Assembly (NCBI GenBank): GCA_049700155.1
Contig: JBNAVX010000089.1
Location: forward strand, 1-10,828
Origin: JACAEY01 sp049700155
Lineage (GTDB): Bacteria; Nitrospirota; Thermodesulfovibrionia; Thermodesulfovibrionales; SM23-35
DNA: 10,828 nucleotides
Direction of reading: 5' to 3'
The position numbers and the translations under genes were made by a program. The notes below the pieces were generated by a model. It saw nothing but the letters and a program-made list of their open reading frames with translations, was not told the origin of the DNA and did no database searches. Positions 1 through 7,064 of the stretch are shown here, in pieces (positions within the stretch are counted from its first letter, which is position 1; each line of letters starts with the position of its first letter).

Positions 1-80
1 TAAGGTAGACCCTATTTCTTTTTCTATTCTACCCCCCTAAAGATTTGCTACTTCCTAAAAACATGGTTTTGCTTTTGCTA

Positions 81-815
81 CTACAAAATATTTATCTTAT
101 GTGCAAGGCATCCTGCTCCAAAACCATTATCTATGTTCATTACACCAATACCTGGCACACAGGAATTGAGCATAGCAAAAAGTGCTGTAAGTCCTCCAAA
201 ACTACTACCATATCCAATTGATGTAGGGACAGCGATTATCGGTTTATCAGTCAGACTTCCAACAACAGAAGGGAGAGCGCCCTCCATACCTGCAACTACA
301 ACAATAACTTTTGCAGAATCAATATCTTTTTTGATATCTATGAGTCTATGGATGCCAGCTACTCCAACATCATAGATACTCTTTACTCTGCTACCAAGAA
401 AAGAAGCAGTAGCAACCGCCTCTTCAGCAACAGATATATCAGACGTGCCTGCAGAAAGGATAAGAATTTTACCTTTTTTCTTTTTTTCTCCACCTATTGA
501 TATTGTTCCTGACAGTGGATAAAAAATAGCACCCTTAATTTTCAGACCTTCATAAATCTCTTTGGATGCCTTTGTTATAAGAAATTTCCTGCCCTTTTTA
601 AACATCGAATGAGCAATAGCAATAACATCCTGGACCCTTTTTCCTCTTGCAAGAATTACCTCGGGTATTCCCTGTCTGATATGTCTGTGATGGTCAATCT
701 TTGCAAATGAAAGGTCTTCATAGGGGAGATTTCTTATTCTATTAAATGCGGTATCAATATTGATTTTCCCAGATTTTACTGATTTGAGAAGTTTCTTGAT
801 TTTTGATTCATCCAT
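81..815 (-). CDS. larB: LarB, nickel-pincer cofactor biosynthesis carboxylase/hydrolase
   Basis: LarB family (distant relative of the PurE AIR carboxylases). In the known pathway LarB carboxylates the pyridinium ring of nicotinic acid adenine dinucleotide and releases AMP, the first step toward the nickel-pincer nucleotide used by lactate racemase and related LarA enzymes; LarE and LarC act next. At 244 aa it is near the usual family length. The C-terminal half (about 110-236) carries the PurE-like part: an SAGTSD segment, DVGVAG, a GMEGALPSVV stretch, PTSIGYG and NIDNGFGAG. Cys219 in the NSCVPG motif matches the conserved family cysteine implicated in catalysis. The ATG lies 20 bases after gpsA, with no clear Shine-Dalgarno sequence, so translation may be coupled to gpsA. 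The gene ends in two consecutive TAG codons (78-83). It is the last gene of a glnS-gpsA-larB run. larC, larE or larA are not visible; any could lie beyond the left edge. Confidence 0.9.
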   Translation of the reverse strand: MDESKIKKLLKSVKSGKINIDTAFNRIRNLPYEDLSFAKIDHHRHIRQGIPEVILARGKRVQDVIAIAHSMFKKGRKFLITKASKEIYEGLKIKGAIFYPLSGTISIGGEKKKKGKILILSAGTSDISVAEEAVATASFLGSRVKSIYDVGVAGIHRLIDIKKDIDSAKVIVVVAGMEGALPSVVGSLTDKPIIAVPTSIGYGSSFGGLTALFAMLNSCVPGIGVMNIDNGFGAGCLAHKINIL

Positions 816-835
816 TTTAAAACGTTCTATTTCTT

Positions 836-1828
836 TCAGTAAAATTCTGATTTTAAAGAACGACTCATTAAATCATTCACAGCAGTTGCTGGGTCCTTCT
901 CTTCATAGACAATCTTATATACCTGCTCTACAATGGGCATCTCTATATTATATTTCTTTGATAATTCAAAGGCAGACTCTGCTGTTGCTACACCTTCAAT
1001 AACACTCGTTGTTTTTTTAAGGACATCATTAAGCTTCATCCCCTGTCCGAGTTTTATACCCAGGGAGTAATTTCTTGATAGTGTACTTGTACATGTAAGA
1101 ACAAGGTCTCCAAGACCGCTGAGTCCTGAAAATGTCTTCTCTTCTGCACCCATTGCAACTCCGAGCCTTGTTATTTCAGCAAGCCCTCTCGTTATAAGTG
1201 ATGCTCTTGCATTGTTGCCAAGGTTGAGACTGTCACAGATCCCTGATGCTATAGCTATCACATTTTTTAGAGCACCCCCAATTTCTACGCCAAGTATATC
1301 ATTGTGTCTATAAACTCTGAAGGTATTGGTATTAAAAATCTCCTGTAAAAGAAATCCTGTATCTCTTTTTTCAGTTGCAAGGGTAACAGCCGTGGGTAAA
1401 TTCTTTATTACCTCTTTTGCAAAACTGGGACCTGATAATACAGCAACTTCATGTCCTGTCAATTCCTTAATCACAGAAGAAACTGTCATAAGTGTTACTC
1501 TTTCTATACCCTTAGATGCACTGATAATAACTGCTCCTGTCGGTATAAAAGGACAAATCTCTTTAAAAACCTTTCTTGTATACTGTGATGGGACCACATT
1601 AAGGATATATCTTGCCCTGTTCAAGACAACATCAAGCTGATGAGAGACAAGAATATTTTCAGGAAGAAATACTTCAGGAAGATATATCTTATTTATCCTT
1701 GTCTTCTTTATTTCATCAGCAAGATCTTTTTCATATACCCAGAGTGAAATATCATATCCTTTCTTTGAAAGAAGGTATGCAAGGGTGGTCCCCCAACTCC
1801 CAGCACCTATAACAGCAATATAACTCAT
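836..1828 (-). CDS. gpsA: NAD(P)+-dependent glycerol-3-phosphate dehydrogenase
   Basis: Soluble cytoplasmic enzyme that reduces dihydroxyacetone phosphate to sn-glycerol 3-phosphate, the backbone for phospholipid synthesis. The 330 residues match the usual GpsA length. The N-terminal Rossmann domain (about 1-185) opens with the dinucleotide-binding GAGSWGT loop at residues 8-14 and contains the conserved SASKGIE and LSGPSFAKEV segments. The helical C-terminal domain begins near residue 183 with GGALKNV, where Lys188 is the expected catalytic lysine. It continues with TRGLAEITRLG and FSGLSGLGDL, both highly conserved in GpsA. The ATG is 19 bases after the glnS stop. The upstream sequence is purine-rich (GAAGATTAAGAA) but lacks a strong Shine-Dalgarno, consistent with operon expression. 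No key residue appears to be missing. Confidence 0.97.
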   Translation of the reverse strand: MSYIAVIGAGSWGTTLAYLLSKKGYDISLWVYEKDLADEIKKTRINKIYLPEVFLPENILVSHQLDVVLNRARYILNVVPSQYTRKVFKEICPFIPTGAVIISASKGIERVTLMTVSSVIKELTGHEVAVLSGPSFAKEVIKNLPTAVTLATEKRDTGFLLQEIFNTNTFRVYRHNDILGVEIGGALKNVIAIASGICDSLNLGNNARASLITRGLAEITRLGVAMGAEEKTFSGLSGLGDLVLTCTSTLSRNYSLGIKLGQGMKLNDVLKKTTSVIEGVATAESAFELSKKYNIEMPIVEQVYKIVYEEKDPATAVNDLMSRSLKSEFY

Positions 1829-1847
1829 TTCTTAATCTTCAAGACTC

Positions 1848-3533
1848 TTATTTTTTCTTTAGGGTTTTCTTAATCTTTGCCCATTCATCTTTCAGTGATA
1901 CCGTCCTATTAAAAACAAGCTTACCATTTTGGGAGTCTGGATCTACACAAAAATATCCCAGTCTCTCAAACTGAAACTTATCACCTGGTCTTGCATCTGC
2001 CAGTGATGGTTCAACTTTACAAGACCTCAAAACCTCAAGGGATTTTGGATTTAAGTAAGTCAAAAAATCCTCATAGTCACCAGGGTTTGGAACTGTAAAA
2101 AGATGATCATATAAACGTACTTCTGCCTCAAGACTATGAGGAGCGGATACCCAGTGTAACGTAGCTTTAACTTTTCGTCCATCAGGGGCATCTCCTCCCT
2201 TGGTAGATGGATCATATGTACAGCGTAGTTCTATAACCTCTCCTGACTGTTCATCCTTTACAACACCTGTGCATTTTATAAAATAGGCATAACGCAAACG
2301 AACCTCTCGACCCGGAGCAAGACGGAAAAACTTTTCTGGAGGATGCTCTAAAAAATCCTCATGTTCAATGTAAAGAGTTTTTGAAAAAGGGACCTTTCGT
2401 GTGCCCATAGATGGATCTTCTGGATTGTTTATAGCCTCTATCTCTTCAACCTTGTCTTCTGGATAGTTATCTATTACTACACGAAGAGGATGCAGAACAG
2501 CCATTACCCGTGGAGCTTTTTTGTTTAGATCTTCTCTTAAACAGTGCTCAAGTAATGCAACATCTACAACACTATCTCTCTTTGCAACGCCGATACGTTC
2601 AGAAAAATTCCGTATTGATTCTGGTGTGTAACCACGCCTTCTTAATCCTGCTATAGTAGGCATACGTGGGTCATCCCACCCATTTACATGACCACCCTCA
2701 ACCAACTCAATAAGTCTTCTTTTGCTGAGGACTGTATGGCTGAGGTTTAAACGAGCGAATTCGATCTGCCTTGGGTGATAGAGATTTAATTGGTCAAGGA
2801 ACCAGTCATATAGCGGACGATGATCTTCGAATTCTAAGGTGCAGATAGAATGGGTGATATTTTCTAAAGAATCTGAAATACAGTGTGCAAAATCGTACAT
2901 TGGATATATACACCATTTATTACCAGTCCTGTGATGTTCTGCATGCAATATCCGATATATGACAGGGTCACGCATATTTATATTGCCTGATGACATGTCA
3001 ATTTTTGCTCTCAGCGTTCTTGAGCCTTCTTTAAATTCACCGGCTCTCATACGTTCAAATAAATTTAGATTCTCCTGAATAGACCTGTTGCGATAAGGGC
3101 TCTCTTTTCCAGGTTTTGTTAGGGTCCCTCTGTATTCCCTTATTTCATCTGCATTTAGGTCACAAACATATGCCTTGCCATCTTTAATTAACTGAGTAGC
3201 ATACTGGTACATCTGCTCAAAATAGTCTGATGCATAGTATTCTCTATCGCCCCAATCAAAACCAAGCCACCGCACATCCTCTTTAATAGACTCCACATAT
3301 TCAGACTCTTCTTTAGTAGGATTTGTATCGTCGAAACGAAGATTGCATAATCCTCCAAACTCTGCGGCAATATTGAAATTGAGACATATGGATTTTGCAT
3401 GTCCTATATGCAGATATCCATTAGGTTCAGGTGGAAACCTCGTATGGACCCTGCCACCATATTTATTTGTTTTTAAATCCTCTTTTATAATTTCCCTGAT
3501 AAAATCAGATGGTTTAGAGTCAGTCCTGTTCAT
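1848..3533 (-). CDS. glnS: Glutaminyl-tRNA synthetase (GlnRS)
   Basis: Class I aminoacyl-tRNA synthetase that attaches glutamine directly to tRNA-Gln, avoiding the Glu-tRNA-Gln amidotransferase route. At 561 residues it has the E. coli GlnRS layout. The catalytic Rossmann domain has HIGH exactly at 42-45 (in PEPNGYLHIGHAKS), FDDTNP at 67-72, the GNKWCIYPMYDFAH active-site segment, and the KMSKS-equivalent VLSKR at 268-272. The C-terminal two-barrel anticodon-binding region follows (about 340-555), with DGRKVKATLHWVSA and FQFERLGYFCVD. The TDSKPSDFIREII start matches the N-terminus of known GlnRS, which supports this ATG. Its nearest Shine-Dalgarno-like bases (AAAGG) directly abut the ATG, so initiation is unusual or weak. 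No YqeY-like extension is present. The gene starts about 70 bases downstream of the palindromic repeat and is co-directional with gltX. GlnRS is patchily distributed in bacteria, so acquisition by horizontal transfer is plausible but not shown here. Confidence 0.97.
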   Translation of the reverse strand: MNRTDSKPSDFIREIIKEDLKTNKYGGRVHTRFPPEPNGYLHIGHAKSICLNFNIAAEFGGLCNLRFDDTNPTKEESEYVESIKEDVRWLGFDWGDREYYASDYFEQMYQYATQLIKDGKAYVCDLNADEIREYRGTLTKPGKESPYRNRSIQENLNLFERMRAGEFKEGSRTLRAKIDMSSGNINMRDPVIYRILHAEHHRTGNKWCIYPMYDFAHCISDSLENITHSICTLEFEDHRPLYDWFLDQLNLYHPRQIEFARLNLSHTVLSKRRLIELVEGGHVNGWDDPRMPTIAGLRRRGYTPESIRNFSERIGVAKRDSVVDVALLEHCLREDLNKKAPRVMAVLHPLRVVIDNYPEDKVEEIEAINNPEDPSMGTRKVPFSKTLYIEHEDFLEHPPEKFFRLAPGREVRLRYAYFIKCTGVVKDEQSGEVIELRCTYDPSTKGGDAPDGRKVKATLHWVSAPHSLEAEVRLYDHLFTVPNPGDYEDFLTYLNPKSLEVLRSCKVEPSLADARPGDKFQFERLGYFCVDPDSQNGKLVFNRTVSLKDEWAKIKKTLKKK

Positions 3534-3600
3534 CCTTTAAGCTCATTTGTTCAGTTTTGAATCGTCTGATGCTTATCTCCAGTTCTATATTCTCAGTCCG

Positions 3601-3765
3601 TTAACACATATTATTCATAAAATTCTTGCCAGATGCAGTATTTGAGCGGATTTAAATTCTTTCGAAGAAAGAATTTACCTCGGAGGCTCGATCTTAATCG
3701 AGCCGAGAATGAGCGAGAATACTGCATCTACCAATTACTCATAAATTTATGAATTAGGTGGTTAA
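3601..3765. repeat. Palindromic intergenic element, full copy (MITE-like)
   Basis: This stretch of about 165 bp fills most of the gltX-glnS spacer. Its ends are inverted (TTAAC at 3601, GTTAA at 3761-3765). Nested pairings follow inward: 3613-3624 with 3743-3754 (one mismatch), then AGATGCAGTATT at 3631-3642 perfectly matching the reverse complement at 3718-3729. Two inner hairpins follow. One is an 11-bp perfect stem (3653-3663 with 3667-3677, 3-base loop). The other is GC-rich (3679-3683 and 3687-3692 with 3697-3702 and 3703-3707, loop CTTA, 3-base bulge). CATAAATTTATG at 3740-3751 is itself a perfect palindrome. The first part recurs at 10767-10828, so this is a dispersed repeat. It encodes no protein. 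Ends and nesting suggest a non-autonomous transposon relic; a structured RNA or processing signal is an alternative. No U-tract marks it as a classical terminator for gltX. Exact ends are uncertain by a few bases. Confidence 0.8.
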
Positions 3766-3805
3766 TTCTTTTAAAATACTCAATATTATTACACAAATAT
3801 TTTAT

Positions 3806-5230
3806 TTAAGAAGAAGTTATTATCTTTATCGCCTTCTCTAATCTCCTTATAACTTTCTCTTTTCCGACTATCTCAAGCACTTCAAATATTCCCGGACTTT
3901 CTGTTTTACCAGTAATTGCAACCCTTACAGGCTGGGCTATATTGCCGAGCTTTGTATTGTGTTTTTCAACGAGGCTCTTGAAAACCTTTTCAATCTCAGA
4001 TGCAACAAAACAATCAAGTCTTTCAAGTCTCTCTTTAGCATCCTTAATAAAAGGCAAGTATCTCTCATTCAGGAATTTTTCCTTTGCTTTTTCATCATAT
4101 TCTATTTCTTCAGCTATATAAAAACGTAAGGAATGAGCAAGCTCAACTAATGTTTTTGCACGCTCTTTCAATGTCTCAATAGCCTTTGCTAACCACTTTT
4201 TATCTAAATCTAATATTTGATCTTCTTGAATAATCTTTTCTCTAACAAGAAAAGGCTTAACTAAATCAATCAAAGTATCTGTCGGTGTTTTCATAATATA
4301 TTGGCTATTCAGCCATAAAAGTTTTTCAGGGTTAAAGACAGCAGCAGATTTGCCAACATCTTCAAGTGAAAATAAATCTATTAATTCTTCTCTTGTAAAT
4401 ATCTCCTGATCTCCATAACCCCAACCAAGCCGGACAATATAATTAACAAAAGCATCGGAAAGATACCCCATCTCCTTATAAGATGTAACAGAAGTTGCAC
4501 CATGTCTTTTGCTAAGTCTTGTTTTATCTGGTCCCAGAATCATCGGTAAATGAGCGAATGCAGGAATTTCATAACCAAAGGCTTTGTATATATGAATCTG
4601 TTTCGGGGTATTGTTAAGATGGTCATCACCCCTTATGACATGCGTTATCCCCATATCCACATCATCAACAACAACAGTAAAATTATATGTTGGTGTACCA
4701 TCAGAACGCATAATAATAAGGTCATCAAGTTGAGAATTTTCAAAGACAACAGTTCCCCTGATTAAATCATTGACAACAGTCTTTCCTTCCTGAGGCATTA
4801 TGAATCTAATTGCAGGATTTCTGCCAGAAAGAGGTTCTTTAAGACTTTTACACCTCCCATCATATTTTTGTGGTTTACCCTGTGCCAATGCTTCCTTTCT
4901 TCTATTTTCAAGCTCTTCAGGAGAACAATAACAACAATATGCTTTACCTTCACTCAAAAGTTTTTCAGCATAATTCTTATAGATATCAAATCTATCCGTC
5001 TGTCTATAAGGACCTTCGTCCCAGTCAAGACCAAGCCATTTTAAGCCCTCAATAATTGCCTCAATATATTCTTCTGTTGAACGTGTCCTGTCAGTATCCT
5101 CAATCCTTAAAATAAAAGTACCTTTATTATGCCTTGCGAATAGCCAGTTGAATAGTGCAGTCCGCGCCCCTCCTAAATGCAAATGCCCAGTTGGACTAGG
5201 TGCAAACCTAACTCTCACCATTTCAGACAA
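3806..5230 (-). CDS. gltX: Glutamyl-tRNA synthetase (GluRS)
   Basis: Class I synthetase that charges tRNA-Glu with glutamate in the cytoplasm; 474 residues, normal for bacterial GluRS. The catalytic domain begins RFAPSPTGHLHLGGARTALF, with the HIGH-equivalent HLGG at 18-21, then LRIEDTD (41-47) and the KMSKS-equivalent LSKRHG at 239-244. The helical anticodon-binding domain covers about residue 325 to the end. In the zinc-finger-like insert Cys100, Cys102 and Cys127 correspond to the E. coli ligands, but the histidine two residues after the last cysteine is Ser129, so zinc may be bound differently or not at all. I chose the TTG start at 5230 because GGAG at 5236-5239 lies 5 bases before it. 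The ATG three codons later (5221) would have a 14-base spacing. A sigma-70-like promoter lies just upstream. Whether it also misacylates tRNA-Gln cannot be read from the sequence; the adjacent glnS suggests it need not. Confidence 0.97.
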   Translation of the reverse strand: MSEMVRVRFAPSPTGHLHLGGARTALFNWLFARHNKGTFILRIEDTDRTRSTEEYIEAIIEGLKWLGLDWDEGPYRQTDRFDIYKNYAEKLLSEGKAYCCYCSPEELENRRKEALAQGKPQKYDGRCKSLKEPLSGRNPAIRFIMPQEGKTVVNDLIRGTVVFENSQLDDLIIMRSDGTPTYNFTVVVDDVDMGITHVIRGDDHLNNTPKQIHIYKAFGYEIPAFAHLPMILGPDKTRLSKRHGATSVTSYKEMGYLSDAFVNYIVRLGWGYGDQEIFTREELIDLFSLEDVGKSAAVFNPEKLLWLNSQYIMKTPTDTLIDLVKPFLVREKIIQEDQILDLDKKWLAKAIETLKERAKTLVELAHSLRFYIAEEIEYDEKAKEKFLNERYLPFIKDAKERLERLDCFVASEIEKVFKSLVEKHNTKLGNIAQPVRVAITGKTESPGIFEVLEIVGKEKVIRRLEKAIKIITSS

Positions 5231-5235
5231 ATAGA

Positions 5236-5239
5236 CTCC
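5236..5239 (-). promoter_or_regulatory. Ribosome binding site of gltX, supports TTG start
   Basis: GGAG on the minus strand lies 5 bases before TTG (5230-5228) but 14 bases before the in-frame ATG at 5221-5219. The spacing favours the TTG, giving a protein that starts M-S-E-M-V-R. Confidence 0.65.
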
Positions 5240-5262
5240 ATTATTTTAAGAACTAATATAAA

Positions 5263-5291
5263 AATATAACAGATTCATATATGAGGTGCAA
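5263..5291 (-). promoter_or_regulatory. Predicted sigma-70-type promoter of gltX
   Basis: On the minus strand TTGCAC (5291-5286) is followed by a 17-base spacer and TATATT (5268-5263). The -35 matches consensus at 4 of 6 positions and the -10 at 5 of 6, with ideal spacing. The expected transcript start near 5256 gives a leader of roughly 25 bases that includes the GGAG site. AT-rich DNA yields chance matches, so this is a prediction. Confidence 0.55.
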
Positions 5292-5416
5292 TTTCTAAGA
5301 CTAAACTTTTCAAAGACTCAATAAACATTTCTTTTTCTCTTCTCTTTCTACAGTTTGGATTGACCAATTTCATTGCTGTCCAAAATAATCTAATTTCATA
5401 AAACAAACCTAACACA

Positions 5417-5444
5417 CCCCTTAATCCCCTCTTAACCCCTTCCC
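5417..5444 (-). other. Four phased C-runs; complement fits a G-quadruplex motif
   Basis: The plus strand carries CCCC (5417-5420), CCCC (5426-5429), CCCC (5436-5439) and CCC (5442-5444). The minus strand therefore reads GGG-AA-GGGG-TTAAGA-GGGG-ATTAA-GGGG, which satisfies the usual pattern of four runs of at least three G with loops of 1-7 bases. The first three runs start 9 and 10 bases apart, and CCCC is followed by TTAA-like bases, so a tandem protein-binding site spaced by about one helical turn is an alternative. It stands out in an AT-rich spacer, 28 bases upstream of the mlaE -35 box. Folding and function are unproven. Confidence 0.5.
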
Positions 5445-5471
5445 TTATTTATAAAATTATAGATGTGTTAG

Positions 5472-5501
5472 TTGCCTGTATAGAAAGTTTAAAGATATAA
5501 T
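5472..5501 (+). promoter_or_regulatory. Predicted sigma-70-type promoter of the mlaEFD operon
   Basis: TTGCCT (5472-5477), an 18-base spacer and a perfect TATAAT (5496-5501). The predicted start near 5508 leaves a leader of about 20 bases before the mlaE ATG. It is the best promoter match in the 298-base divergent region. The rest of that region (about 5292-5416) shows no gene or clear hairpin. Confidence 0.65.
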
Positions 5502-5528
5502 GAAACATCTGGATATATATTTCTATTT

Positions 5529-6308
5529 ATGGAAATGAAGTCATTTAAAATAAAACCCCTGATAAGCGACCTTCAAGATTTCTATCTCTTATCATTTCAT
5601 GGACTTCTTGGTATTATTAGAAAACCTTTCTATTATAGAGATGCAATAGAACAGATGGACTATTCAGGTGCTGGTTCATCTCTCATAATATTTCTCGTCT
5701 CTCTTTTTATTGGAATGGCTCTCTCACTCCAGCTATCTGCTGAACTTTCAATACTCGGATTTAAGATGTATACAGGCAGGGTTGTAGGAATAGCTGTAAT
5801 AAGGGAGATAGGACCTGTTACTGCTGCACTTATTTATGCAGGCAGGGTTGGAGCAGGTATGGCATCAGAGCTTGGCTCAATGATTCTCGGACATCAGGTC
5901 GATATCTTAAGGGTCTTTGGAGTTGACCCTATAAAAAAACTCGTAACACCAAGGATATTAAGCTCTCTGATAATGCTACCTGCACTCACAATCATAGGAG
6001 ATGCTGTAGCACTCTTTGGAGGTTATTACGTTGCGGCTTTTGTCAGTCATCAAAGTGGAACATATTACTGGAGCTCGATCAGGGATATTTTGACATTCGA
6101 GAATGTCTTTTCGGGTTCTATTAAACCATTCATATTTGGATATCTCATAGCCTGCATAAGTTGTTATATGGGACTTTCTACTAAAGGCGGTGCTATCGGA
6201 CTAAGGAGATCAACTACCCGTGCTGTTGTATTATCGATGATAATAATAATAGTTTCTGACTTTATACTTACAAGAATATTATTATATATACTTGGATTCT
6301 CAGTATGA
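5529..6308 (+). CDS. mlaE: MlaE-family ABC transporter permease
   Basis: Integral inner-membrane permease of an MCE-type (Mla) phospholipid transporter; 259 residues, typical of the family. After an amphipathic N-terminal stretch there are about five hydrophobic segments (near 48-72, 90-112, 145-172, 200-218 and 230-256). Family signatures are present: AVIREIGPVTAALIYAGRVG and ASELGSM, then the coupling region around 118-140 with LRVFGVDPIKKLVTPR. The stretch that in many MlaE proteins reads EQID is HQVD here (122-125), a small deviation. Start: ATG at 5529 with a second ATG two codons later at 5535. Neither has a strong Shine-Dalgarno (GGAT at 5511-5514 is distant), so the exact start is uncertain by two codons. 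The stop overlaps the mlaF start by 4 bases (ATGA). Expected partners are MlaF in the cytoplasm and the MlaD hexamer in the periplasm. Confidence 0.94.
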   Translation: MEMKSFKIKPLISDLQDFYLLSFHGLLGIIRKPFYYRDAIEQMDYSGAGSSLIIFLVSLFIGMALSLQLSAELSILGFKMYTGRVVGIAVIREIGPVTAALIYAGRVGAGMASELGSMILGHQVDILRVFGVDPIKKLVTPRILSSLIMLPALTIIGDAVALFGGYYVAAFVSHQSGTYYWSSIRDILTFENVFSGSIKPFIFGYLIACISCYMGLSTKGGAIGLRRSTTRAVVLSMIIIIVSDFILTRILLYILGFSV

Positions 6309-7051
6309 TTGTATTTGATAGGGTGAGTTTTTCATATGGTCAAAACCAGATTCTAAAAGACTTGAATATCTCTATTGATGCTTATGAGAAAGTAGCAATC
6401 CTTGGCGGTAGTGGAGTAGGAAAGACTACTATCCTGAAGCTTATAGTCGGACTTATCAGACCTGATTCAGGCAGGATAATTATTGATGGAGAAGACATAA
6501 CAGACAAGCCAGAAGATGAACTTAGAGATATAAGAAGGAAATTCAGTATAGTATTCCAAGAGGGTGCCCTTTTTGATTCGCTGAATGTTAAGGAGAACGT
6601 AGCATTCTGTCTCAGGGAATATAATAATAAAATGTCAGAAGAAGAGATAGATAGAAAGGTCAGAGAGTTACTGAGGACTGTTGGTGTAGAAGAAGCTATC
6701 GAACTTATGCCAGAGGAACTGAGTGGAGGTATGAACCGAAGGGTTTCTATAGCAAGGTCGCTCGCAGCTTGCAAACCAAAGATGTTCCTGTATGATGAAC
6801 CTACATCAGGACTTGACCCTATAAATGCGGACAATATATGCAAACTCATTCTTGAATTATCTAAAAATGGAACGGGATTTATAATAGTTACCCATAAGGT
6901 ATTTGATGCAATGAAAGTTGCAGGTAGATTTATATTTCTTAAGGATGGCATATTATTATTTGATGGAAATAAAGATGAGCTTGTGCATACAGATATCCCT
7001 GAGATAAAGTCTTTTATAGAAGAGATACATTTTAGATATGAGGGTAAATAG
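6305..7051 (+). CDS. mlaF: MlaF-family ABC transporter ATPase
   Basis: Cytoplasmic ATPase subunit that powers the MlaE permease; 248 residues. All nucleotide-binding motifs are intact: Walker A GGSGVGKTT at 34-42, Q-loop Gln85 in FQEGALFDSL (a sequence typical of MlaF), signature LSGGM at 139-143 followed by RR, Walker B MFLYDEP at 160-166 with catalytic Glu165, D-loop SGLD at 168-171 and switch His197 in VTH. It should therefore be an active ATPase. The ATG overlaps the mlaE stop codon, which indicates translational coupling and a shared complex. In E. coli MlaF is held by the small STAS protein MlaB; no mlaB-like gene occurs in this operon. mlaD follows 13 bases later. Confidence 0.95.
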   Translation: MIVFDRVSFSYGQNQILKDLNISIDAYEKVAILGGSGVGKTTILKLIVGLIRPDSGRIIIDGEDITDKPEDELRDIRRKFSIVFQEGALFDSLNVKENVAFCLREYNNKMSEEEIDRKVRELLRTVGVEEAIELMPEELSGGMNRRVSIARSLAACKPKMFLYDEPTSGLDPINADNICKLILELSKNGTGFIIVTHKVFDAMKVAGRFIFLKDGILLFDGNKDELVHTDIPEIKSFIEEIHFRYEGK

Positions 7052-7053
7052 AT

Positions 7054-7059
7054 AGGAGG
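7054..7059 (+). promoter_or_regulatory. Strong ribosome binding site of mlaD
   Basis: AGGAGG lies 5 bases before the ATG at 7065, a near-perfect Shine-Dalgarno sequence and the strongest in the window. This may favour high MlaD output relative to MlaE and MlaF, since MCE proteins act as hexamers. Confidence 0.85.
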
Positions 7060-7064
7060 ACCAG

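Noticed and set aside
1..80. Start of a further gene (for example larC) after larB, and a GGTAGA/TCTACC pairing at 4-9 and 28-33
   Set aside because: The only minus-strand ATG (64-62) reaches a stop after 11 codons. The 6-bp pairing has an 18-base loop and no T-run, so it is too weak to call a terminator.
480..500. Possible frameshift site at A/T homopolymers in larB (the Lys-rich loop)
   Set aside because: The reading frame continues with conserved LarB sequence on both sides, so the run is simply a lysine-rich loop.
3601..3765. Intrinsic terminator of gltX
   Set aside because: Strong hairpins are present, but no U-tract follows any of them on the minus strand, and the structure recurs elsewhere as a repeat.
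3601..3765. CRISPR array or IS element
   Set aside because: There are no regularly spaced repeats, no cas genes and no transposase open frame; the element is too short for an autonomous IS.
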